From: Candidatus Sumerlaeota bacterium
GTDB lineage: Bacteria > Sumerlaeota > T1SED10-198M
Reading direction: 5' to 3'
Length of the DNA stretch: 8,529 nt
Assembly (NCBI GenBank): GCA_003554345.1
Contig: PWGE01000294.1
Location: forward strand, 1-8,529
This document shows positions 1 to 5,242 of the stretch, piece after piece. The notes below the pieces were generated by a model. The model was not told the origin of the DNA. It did not search any database and worked only from the letters and a program-made list of their open reading frames with translations. The translations under genes and the position numbers were made by a program. Position 1 is the stretch's first letter. Every line of letters begins with the position of its first letter.

Positions 1-198
1 ATTGATGTATTAACAGGTCACTCGGGGAGTGTTCGGTCAGTCAATATGCTTAAAACAGAGGATAAAGTATTACTTGCAAGCGGTTCATTTGATAATGACA
101 TAAGATTATTTAAACTAATGGACATTGAAGTCATCATAGCTCTGACTGGCGGTTACGGCGGTGTTCGTGCAGGATACCGTGGGTTGTTTGGTTACTAA
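1..198 (+). CDS. WD40-repeat protein, C-terminal end (5' truncated by window)
   Basis: Frame 1 is open from the first base to the TAA at 196-198 and gives 65 residues. Residues 5-37 are a near-consensus WD40 blade: LTGHSGSVRSVN, then LLASGSFDNDIRLFKL. These match the GH dipeptide, the 'LASGS.D..IRLW' core and a W-to-F change in the closing WD position. A short Gly/Tyr-rich tail follows (ALTGGYGGVRAGYRGLFGY). WD40 blades form beta-propellers that bind proteins, so more blades are expected upstream. The stop lies 30 nt before the next start, in the same direction as the phage head genes, which suggests the same late operon. The role is unknown; a virion surface or accessory protein is possible. 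It could also be a host gene at a prophage edge, but the spacing argues against that. The WD40 assignment is firm; the phage role is inferred. Confidence 0.75.
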   Translation: MDVLTGHSGSVRSVNMLKTEDKVLLASGSFDNDIRLFKLMDIEVIIALTGGYGGVRAGYRGLFGY

Positions 199-228
199 TA
201 GGAGTTTATCAAGAGGAGGTGAAAGTGC

Positions 229-747
229 ATGACAGACCAGATTAGAGTTCCGAAGAAGATTGGACACGCAGAAGGTGGGGGCAACTTGCCGAAACTGGAC
301 GACATCTTGGGCAACTTGGCAGACGGGCTGAAAGAGATTTATGATGAAATTGACGACCTTAACCCAGCGAAAAGACCTCTTATTAATTCCAGCGACGAAT
401 ATATCAACGTAAAAGAAACTACTCCCGAAGATGGCGCAGAGGACGTAACTAAAGGCGACAATATTGAAGTTACTTTTGACAGGGAAGTTCAGTTTGCGGT
501 GAGCGAAGGCGAAACTGAGAGCGCAGTTAAGATTTATGATGATGATGACGAATCGGAGCATACTGTAGATGATGTGAACATTGTTGAGGTCAGTGATGAA
601 GCTGTGAAGTTGCAAATCGTTCCTGACGGCGACCTTAGCTCGAACTCCAATCACACCGTTACTATACCAACGGACGCTGTGGTTGGGAAGGAGGACAAGT
701 TGGGCTTGAAAGAGGATTACAAGTTCAGCTTTAAAACTGGTGATTAA
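229..747 (+). CDS. Small protein with C-terminal Ig-like (Big_5/SbsA-type) domain
   Basis: 172 residues. ATG at 229 follows a full-strength ribosome binding site, AGGAGGT at 214-220, with 8 nt spacing. Residues 1-50 are a short lead with a predicted helix (about 20-44, PKLDDILGNLADGLKEIYDE). Residues 64-171 look like a bacterial Ig-like Big_5 domain: TTPEDGAEDV opening, 'IEVTFDREV' strand, a Leu-rich 'L..NSNHTVTIP' region, 'LGLKEDYKFSFKTGD' end. This is the pattern of S-layer SbsA-like domains (Pro-x-[DN]-Gly near the start, Y-x-F/F-T near the end). The protein is very acidic, including an Asp run near residue 104. It lies just before the prohead protease, so it is probably a late virion gene, perhaps a surface-exposed head or decoration protein. 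No signal peptide or membrane segment is seen. The domain call is moderately sure; the function is inferred from position. Confidence 0.75.
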   Translation: MTDQIRVPKKIGHAEGGGNLPKLDDILGNLADGLKEIYDEIDDLNPAKRPLINSSDEYINVKETTPEDGAEDVTKGDNIEVTFDREVQFAVSEGETESAVKIYDDDDESEHTVDDVNIVEVSDEAVKLQIVPDGDLSSNSNHTVTIPTDAVVGKEDKLGLKEDYKFSFKTGD

Positions 748-788
748 AGATAATCATTGGCAATCGTCTTTAGAAGGGAGGGGATAGA

Positions 789-2222
789 ATGCCAGAGCGC
801 CTTGATAAAGGTTCGCTTGATAAAGTGTTGGAGAAGGTTCGCAATGCTGCTGAGAAGAAATTAGGCAGACCTTTGGAAGAAGACGAAGCTCCAACTCCTA
901 CTTGGATAGAGAGGGTCTTTCCTGATGCTGTGATAATGTCATGTTGTAACGGAGAAGACCAAGACGTTTACGAAGTTCCATATACTATGCTCAACAATGA
1001 AGTTGTATTCGGAACACCGCAGGAAGTTGAGAAGGCTTATGTTGAGAAGAAGGCATTTAAGCATTTCGGACCCGAAGTATCCGGCCCTATAGTGATGAAG
1101 GACGAAGAACAGCAAATCGCTTATTCTGCTGTTTTAGTTCCGGGTGAGAAAGACAAAGACGGAGAAGCGGTTTCCAAATCGCAAATAGAAAGGGCTTGTC
1201 ATGAGTTCCTTGAGAATTACCAAAATATAGACCTTGAACACTCATTGAACAACGTGGCTACGCCTGTGGAGAACTACTTATTACCGCAAGAGATGTCGGT
1301 TAAAGGCATAGATGGAACGGAGATGGTTCTTCCCAAAGGCACTTGGATTCTTGGGAGCAAGGTTCAAGATGATGCAACTTGGGAAGCCGTCAAGAACGGT
1401 GAGCTTACAGGACATTCTGTTATGGGAGTTCGCCGCAACAATCTCGAAATAGCTACCAAGAACGGAGATTCTAGTATCGCTTTGAAGAAGACGCTTCTGA
1501 ATGACCTCGGAGATGATTGGGTACCCGCCGCGGTTTCTATGGTAGCGAACCCTGCTGTTCCCAAAGCAAAGTTCTTCGCTTTAAAATCTGAACATAGTCC
1601 ATCAACGGATAACCCCAAAGACCCTGCCTTGATTAATGAGGTAGAAAAACAGGATAACGCCAAGAAGGGCTTGGGTCAGAGAATCGCTGAAGCGTTGGGC
1701 TTCGGTGGTGAAAGCAAAGATACTTCTGTCAAAGAAGGTCGTGCCTTATCTGCCGAAAACGCCGAAAAACTTCAATGGGCAGAAGCGTTGCTCAAAGAAA
1801 TTTTAAGGCAAGCAGGAGTCGAAGAAGCTAGCTTGGAATCTTTGGAGCTTGGAGAGAAAAGCGAGAAAGGCGAGAAAGGAGGTCAAGAAGAAATGACCAA
1901 TGAAGAACTGCAACAAGCAGTAAAGCAAGCAATTCAGCCGTTGGAAGAAAGGTTGGAGAGCTTGGAGAATAGTTTGAAGTCGGAAGAGGAAGAAGCTGAA
2001 GAAACTCAAACCGAAGATGCTGATTCCGAAGATACTGAAGATACCGAAGATGAAGGTTCTGCCCTTGAGCAGAAAATAAATGACTTGTATGAGGAAGTTT
2101 CCAACCTTGCAGGTCAGAAGAACACAGCTTCCAAGTCCATCAAAGGTCAGGACGGAGAACAACCTCCTGAGCGAAAAGGGCCGAGTGGTCGTGATGGGTT
2201 TGGTCGTAAGGTAAGAAGTTAA
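789..2222 (+). CDS. XkdF-like (Peptidase S78_2) prohead protease fused to scaffold region
   Basis: 477 residues; ATG at 789 follows AGGGAGGGG at 775-783. Residues about 38-90 hold the 'WIERVFPDAVIM...YEVPYTM' lead often seen ahead of this phage protease. Residues about 100-268 are the protease domain. His151 (DLEHS) and Ser210 (TGHSVMG) fit the catalytic His and Ser of the S78 fold, 'KGTWILGSKV' lies between them, and 'VSMVANPAVPKAKFFALK' closes the domain. Residues about 315-440 are predicted helix/coiled coil with a very acidic stretch around 395-422. The last 19 residues are basic (six Arg/Lys). In this family the enzyme cleaves scaffold and capsid delta-domains during head maturation. The C-terminal part looks like a scaffold, with a basic tail that could bind the capsid protein, and it has its own internal start at 1893. 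The third catalytic residue was not identified. Protease call is strong; scaffold call is good inference. Confidence 0.88.
   Translation: MPERLDKGSLDKVLEKVRNAAEKKLGRPLEEDEAPTPTWIERVFPDAVIMSCCNGEDQDVYEVPYTMLNNEVVFGTPQEVEKAYVEKKAFKHFGPEVSGPIVMKDEEQQIAYSAVLVPGEKDKDGEAVSKSQIERACHEFLENYQNIDLEHSLNNVATPVENYLLPQEMSVKGIDGTEMVLPKGTWILGSKVQDDATWEAVKNGELTGHSVMGVRRNNLEIATKNGDSSIALKKTLLNDLGDDWVPAAVSMVANPAVPKAKFFALKSEHSPSTDNPKDPALINEVEKQDNAKKGLGQRIAEALGFGGESKDTSVKEGRALSAENAEKLQWAEALLKEILRQAGVEEASLESLELGEKSEKGEKGGQEEMTNEELQQAVKQAIQPLEERLESLENSLKSEEEEAEETQTEDADSEDTEDTEDEGSALEQKINDLYEEVSNLAGQKNTASKSIKGQDGEQPPERKGPSGRDGFGRKVRS
1875..1883 (+). promoter_or_regulatory. Internal ribosome binding site for nested scaffold
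   Basis: AAAGGAGGT lies 9 nt upstream of the in-frame ATG at 1893. It encodes part of a Lys-Gly-Glu-Lys-Gly-Gly stretch of the protease protein, so chance is possible. However, the nine-base match and the correct spacing to an in-frame Met at the domain border make a real internal start likely. Confidence 0.65.
1893..2222 (+). CDS. Nested in-frame scaffold protein (predicted internal start within protease gene)
   Basis: ATG at 1893 is in frame with the protease gene (codon 369) and is preceded by AAAGGAGGT at 1875-1883 with 9 nt spacing, as good as the best gene-start ribosome binding sites here. The product would be 109 residues: a helical, coiled-coil-like start (MTNEELQQAVKQAIQPLEER), an acidic Glu/Asp/Thr linker, a second helix (ALEQKINDLYEEVSNLAG) and a basic tail ending in GRKVRS. 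Helical proteins with a basic C-terminal end are typical phage scaffolds. Lambda uses the same design: Nu3 scaffold is made from an internal start in the protease gene C. No separate scaffold gene lies between protease and capsid, which supports this reading. Expression from the internal start is inferred, not shown. Confidence 0.65.
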   Translation: MTNEELQQAVKQAIQPLEERLESLENSLKSEEEEAEETQTEDADSEDTEDTEDEGSALEQKINDLYEEVSNLAGQKNTASKSIKGQDGEQPPERKGPSGRDGFGRKVRS

Positions 2223-2257
2223 ACTTTATTAATGAATGAAAGGAGAGGGGAATAAAT

Positions 2258-3250
2258 ATGTCTACCGAAAAAATATTAGCTAAACTTGATAGTGCTTTCA
2301 AAAGCATTGTCGATGTAAGCGAACTTAATGAAGGCATTTTGCAAACCGCTAAGTTTGATGCTTTTGTTGATGCAATGCAGAAGCGTACCAGGGTTATTCC
2401 TGATGCTCGCTTCTTGGAAATGGAAGCCCACAAACAGGAGGTTGACCGCGTTGGGTTTGTGGATAGGGTGCTGTCGAAAGGTATTAAAGATGATGGTTCA
2501 ACGGAGGGAAGCGATTCGTGGAAGAATCCTACCATTAACTCCAATAAGCTGATTGCCCAAGAACTTCGCGGGCAGGTTGCTTTGACCGATAGGGCACTTC
2601 GGCGCAATATTGAACGGGGTGACTTTGAAGACCATCTCGTAAACCTCTTTGGCGAGGCAGCAGGTCGCGACTTCGAGGAATGGGCTATACTGGCTAACGA
2701 GGACGACTTGACTGAGGCAGGTATTCTGGAAATGACTGACGGTTGGGCAAAGCTCGCAGGTAATCATGTATTCGGACAGGGCTCAAATAGCTTTGACCCA
2801 GATAACCCCGAAGAAATCTTTGACGCTTTGCTTGATGCAGTTGGGAAAGAATATCTCGTTGACCGTAGTGAATGGCGCTTCTATGTGCCTTATGAAGTTG
2901 AGGACGGTTATCGTGACAGCCTCAAAGCTCGTGGAACAGCACTCGGTGATACTGCTCAAACTACCGCAGACCAGCTTGTTTACAAAGGAATCCCAGTCGT
3001 ATATGTTCCATTGATTGACCGTTCCAAACAACCTGACGAGACGGGAACTGAACAAGGTGTTGGTCGTATTGCCATGCTTCAACACCCCGATAACATGGTC
3101 TGGGGCGTATTCCATGAGGTTAACATTGAACGCTATCGTAATGCCCAAGAACGGAGAACCGAGTTCTATCTGACTATTGAGTGTGATGCGCATTACGAAG
3201 ATGAAGATGGCGCAGCTACCGCGTTCTTGGACAAAGAAAGCGTTTCGTAA
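2258..3250 (+). CDS. HK97-fold major capsid protein
   Basis: 330 residues; ATG at 2258 has AAAGGAG at 2239-2245 and AGGGG at 2246-2250 upstream. The length and layout fit a phage major capsid protein. Residues 1-60 are a helical N-arm, and residues about 95-150 (LIAQELRGQVALTDRALRRN... FEEWAIL) look like the spine helix region. 'EWRFYVPYEVEDGYRDSL' (205-222) and 'YKGIPVVYVPLI' (242-253) match the A-domain and P-domain strands common in capsid proteins. The end 'NIERYRNAQERRTEFYLTI' followed by 'ECDAHYEDEDGAATAF' (289-323) is the typical closing strand pair, in which a conserved Asp/His-Tyr-Glu segment precedes the last helix. It follows the protease/scaffold gene, as in most siphoviruses. It would form the icosahedral shell and is a likely protease substrate at its N-terminus. 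The exact capsid subfamily is not certain. Confidence 0.88.
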   Translation: MSTEKILAKLDSAFKSIVDVSELNEGILQTAKFDAFVDAMQKRTRVIPDARFLEMEAHKQEVDRVGFVDRVLSKGIKDDGSTEGSDSWKNPTINSNKLIAQELRGQVALTDRALRRNIERGDFEDHLVNLFGEAAGRDFEEWAILANEDDLTEAGILEMTDGWAKLAGNHVFGQGSNSFDPDNPEEIFDALLDAVGKEYLVDRSEWRFYVPYEVEDGYRDSLKARGTALGDTAQTTADQLVYKGIPVVYVPLIDRSKQPDETGTEQGVGRIAMLQHPDNMVWGVFHEVNIERYRNAQERRTEFYLTIECDAHYEDEDGAATAFLDKESVS

Positions 3251-3277
3251 ACTGTTAGCCAAAGGAGGTTAGTCAGT
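3251..3277 (+). promoter_or_regulatory. Predicted RNA hairpin over the ribosome binding site of the first zinc-finger gene
   Basis: ACTGTTAGCC (3251-3260) can pair with GGTTAGTCAGT (3267-3277) as ten base pairs, two of them G-U, with one bulged U and a six-base loop AAAGGA. It begins immediately after the capsid stop codon. Part of the ribosome binding site AAAGGAGGT is in the loop, GGT is in the stem, and the first base of the TTG start is at the stem base. It could limit translation of the downstream gene relative to the capsid gene. Pairing is read by eye; stability was not calculated. Confidence 0.35.
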
Positions 3278-3579
3278 TGCTATCAGGTGAAGTTTACAAC
3301 AAATCGAATAATAACGTTAGCGCGGGGGGACGTATATTCCCTCCGCGCCAAACCATAACTGTTACCTTGTCGGACAAAATGTGGCGAGAAGTGCGAGGCA
3401 AGCGGAAACTGGAAGTCGTATCTTCAGACCACTTGGAAGTCTTTGGAGTTGAACCTGAAGAATCAAACAAAGTTGAAAACGAAGAAGTTTCCTGCCCGTA
3501 CTGTAATGAATATTCTGGAACAACTCAAAGAGGTCTTACCATGCACATTAGGAACAAGCATCCTGACAAGGTTGAATAG
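3277..3579 (+). CDS. Small head-region protein with C-terminal C2H2 zinc finger (copy 1)
   Basis: 100 residues. The start is TTG at 3277, chosen because AAAGGAGGT at 3261-3269 lies 7 nt upstream and no better start is near. Residues 3-57 are a short beta-rich domain (VYNKSNNNVSAGGRIFPPRQ, then strands TITVTLS and KLEVVS), a pattern seen in small proteins next to phage capsid genes. Residues 73-95 form a zinc finger: Cys73, Cys76, His90 and His95 (C-x2-C-x13-H-x4-H), with Leu87 two residues before the first His. An acidic linker (about 58-71) joins the parts. The next gene is a paralog with the same layout. Position right after the capsid gene suggests a decoration, head-accessory or head-completion protein. 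DNA, RNA or protein binding by the finger is possible. The function is not recognised. Confidence 0.8.
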   Translation: MLSGEVYNKSNNNVSAGGRIFPPRQTITVTLSDKMWREVRGKRKLEVVSSDHLEVFGVEPEESNKVENEEVSCPYCNEYSGTTQRGLTMHIRNKHPDKVE

Positions 3580-3590
3580 GGGAATTAACC

Positions 3591-3845
3591 ATGAAAACTA
3601 AGGTTAAAAATTTAAGCAAAAACCCTATATTCGTATCGGATAGGATAGTTCCGCCTGAGTCGGTTCGAGTGTTGAATATCAGCGAGCAACAGGCGAAAGA
3701 TAACAACCTTGTTGTTCTTGGTAACAATGTTGAAAAAGTTGATGACAACTCCTGTCAGTTTTGTGGTAAATCCTTTAAAAGTCCAGCGGGGTTAGCTTCG
3801 CATATTAGGTTTAAACACCCAAAGGAGAGTGAGAGCGATGAGTGA
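3591..3845 (+). CDS. Small head-region protein with C-terminal C2H2 zinc finger (copy 2)
   Basis: 84 residues; ATG at 3591 follows AGGGG at 3578-3582. Residues 3-45 (VKNLSKNPIFVSDRIVPPES, then VRVLNIS and LVVLG) line up with the N-terminal domain of the preceding gene product, including the '.RI.PP' motif. Residues 55-76 form a fully canonical C2H2 finger: Cys55, Cys58, Phe62, Leu68, His71, His76 (C-x2-C-x12-H-x4-H, hydrophobic core spaced as in eukaryotic classical fingers). The two genes are 11 nt apart and clearly arose by duplication. The finger is the better preserved one of the pair. The stop at 3843-3845 overlaps the next gene by 8 nt. Likely a virion or assembly accessory protein; exact role unknown. 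Confidence 0.82.
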   Translation: MKTKVKNLSKNPIFVSDRIVPPESVRVLNISEQQAKDNNLVVLGNNVEKVDDNSCQFCGKSFKSPAGLASHIRFKHPKESESDE

Positions 3846-4260
3846 AAACAACGAACAATATTATAGCTCTCCTGAAACCGTCATAAATTATACAGGCGTT
3901 CACCCTGAAGATTTGGGGCTTGACGACCAAGCTGAACTGGAAGATACGATTCGAGGTTGGCTGGTTGACATCAAAGATTTGATTGACCAAGACCGCAATC
4001 GTGATTTCCACAAAGAAGTAGAAAATGGTCGTTGGGAGAAAGTTCCGCCTGCCATTGATTCTATTGCCTTGAAAATGGCTTCCAATATGGTTGCCCAAGC
4101 AATAACGAGGCGCGATACTCCAATCATCAAAATAGGTGAATACGCTGTTAGGATGGTTGAGGATAAAGTTTTTACCTCAAATATAAAAGACGAGTTGAAA
4201 CGGTTTCCCTATAAGCCCGAAATATCTTTCGTTATTCCGAAGGAAAGCGAGGGAGAATAA
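3838..4260 (+). CDS. gp6-like head-tail adaptor (connector) protein
   Basis: 140 residues from ATG at 3838. That start is preferred over the in-frame GTG at 3829 because AAAGGAG at 3821-3827 sits 10 nt before the ATG but only 1 nt before the GTG. The protein is mainly helical. 'SSPETVINYTGVHPEDLGL' followed by 'ELEDTIRGWLVDIKDLID' resembles the opening helices of HK97 gp6 / SPP1 gp15-type adaptors: a 'T..dv..ytGv' start, then a long 'L...I..wL..i...ID...NR.F' helix. 'VPPAIDSIALKMASNMVAQA' then fits the third helix. Such proteins form a ring under the portal and extend the DNA channel. It overlaps the upstream gene by 8 nt and shares one base with the next gene. The assignment rests on pattern and position. 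Confidence 0.75.
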   Translation: MSENNEQYYSSPETVINYTGVHPEDLGLDDQAELEDTIRGWLVDIKDLIDQDRNRDFHKEVENGRWEKVPPAIDSIALKMASNMVAQAITRRDTPIIKIGEYAVRMVEDKVFTSNIKDELKRFPYKPEISFVIPKESEGE

Positions 4261-4775
4261 TGGACTTTCAGTTTGAATATAACATGGAAGGCGTTGAAAA
4301 GTTAACCGAACAAGGGCTGAACGCTGCCAAGCGAGCACTCGAATTGGCGGCGGAGGAAGTTTGGGGCAACTTACGCCGTTATTCTCCTGTCGATACTGGA
4401 AGGTTGTCGGGTAGCTGGGCTTTAAACCGCAGGGGTGATTTTGAACACGTCATATCAACTGATGTGGAATATGCCGAAGCTCAACAAACTGGCGTCGAAG
4501 GCCCGATAAAGCCAACATCAGCTTCATGTTTAAAGTTTTACTGGGATGTTGTTGGCAACATGACAGTTTGGAAAGGTGATTTAGGTTCTGCCCAAGAAAT
4601 GGCGAGCTTTGCAAGCTGGGCTAAGTCACTGGGCTTCACGCCGATATTCGCATGGCCTCAAGGATTTCCACCGCACAAGCCAGACGGTTCAACGCCTTAC
4701 GTGGATTACTGCATAGACCGAGCCGAACAGCGAACCCAAGAGTTTGTTCAACGTGCCTTGAATGAGGTGATGTAA
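4260..4775 (+). CDS. HK97 gp10-like tail/head-tail completion protein
   Basis: 171 residues; ATG at 4260 shares its A with the upstream TAA (TAATG), and AGGGAG at 4250-4255 serves as ribosome binding site. The family hallmark is at residues 41-53: YSPVDTGRLSGSW, preceded by a helix (GLNAAKRALELAAEEVWGNL) and followed by 'VISTDVEYAEAQQTG'. This matches HK97 gp10 / SPP1 gp16.1-like proteins, which act in neck formation or tail completion. It is somewhat longer than usual: residues about 82-145 carry a Trp/Phe-rich insert (LKFYWDVVGNMTVWKG, FASWAKSLGF) before the usual 'G.PPH' segment (FPPHKPDGSTPYVDYCIDRA). Translation is probably coupled to the adaptor gene. Confidence 0.8.
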   Translation: MDFQFEYNMEGVEKLTEQGLNAAKRALELAAEEVWGNLRRYSPVDTGRLSGSWALNRRGDFEHVISTDVEYAEAQQTGVEGPIKPTSASCLKFYWDVVGNMTVWKGDLGSAQEMASFASWAKSLGFTPIFAWPQGFPPHKPDGSTPYVDYCIDRAEQRTQEFVQRALNEVM

Positions 4776-5242
4776 TGTATTTAGATGAAGTGCTTGATGA
4801 AATCGAACAGGCTTATGTCAATGTAATTCAAGATGCGGTTGACAACTCTGGCGACCCTTATTTATCTCTGATTAAGCAAGTAATTCGTGGAGATAAGGTG
4901 AGAGGTCAACCCAGATTGCCCGCGCTTTGGATTTTCTCTGACGACCCCGAACAAACTCACGAGCCAACAACTCGGCGTGAAAAGTGGGTTATTCCAGTTC
5001 ACTTGGCAGTAGTTATAATGAACAGCGAAGACCCGCAAGCGGGATATCACGAAGCAACTGCCTTCGTATGTCGCGCTCGTTCTTTCATTTTGAAGAACAG
5101 TCGCACTTTGGGATTACGTGATTATGTTCAAGATACCGTATCGCAAAGGATAATTAAAGGTCGTCCTGAATTATCAGACGGTAAACGCCATGCCGCGACA
5201 GCGGTAATGCGAACTACATTTATTATTGAGGAGGGATTCTAA
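4775..5242 (+). CDS. Tail-terminator-like protein (tail completion)
   Basis: 155 residues; ATG at 4775 overlaps the upstream stop (TAATG), with GAGGTGA at 4764-4770 upstream. The protein starts with a helix (MYLDEVLDEIEQAYVNVIQD), then has mixed strands and helices including 'LPALWIFSDDPEQTHEPTTR', 'KWVIPVHLAVVIMN', 'EATAFVCRARSFILKN' and a C-terminal strand (HAATAVMRTTFIIEE). Small alpha/beta proteins of this layout between the gp10-like gene and the tail tube gene are usually tail terminators (lambda gpU / SPP1 gp17 type), which cap the tail tube and join it to the head. No signature motif is decisive, so the call leans on gene order and fold-like pattern. Confidence 0.65.
   Translation: MYLDEVLDEIEQAYVNVIQDAVDNSGDPYLSLIKQVIRGDKVRGQPRLPALWIFSDDPEQTHEPTTRREKWVIPVHLAVVIMNSEDPQAGYHEATAFVCRARSFILKNSRTLGLRDYVQDTVSQRIIKGRPELSDGKRHAATAVMRTTFIIEEGF

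Noticed and set aside
115-654. Minus-strand open frame of 179 codons
   Set aside because: It lies opposite the Ig-like gene, which has a strong ribosome binding site and domain match. No known motif and no good ribosome binding site; a shadow frame.
748-788. Possible terminator or hairpin between the Ig-like and protease genes
   Set aside because: Only short imperfect repeats around ATTGGCAAT; no stable GC-rich stem and no T run.
3829-3840. GTG start at 3829 for the adaptor gene
   Set aside because: Ribosome binding site AAAGGAG ends 1 nt before the GTG but 10 nt before ATG 3838, so ATG 3838 is the start.
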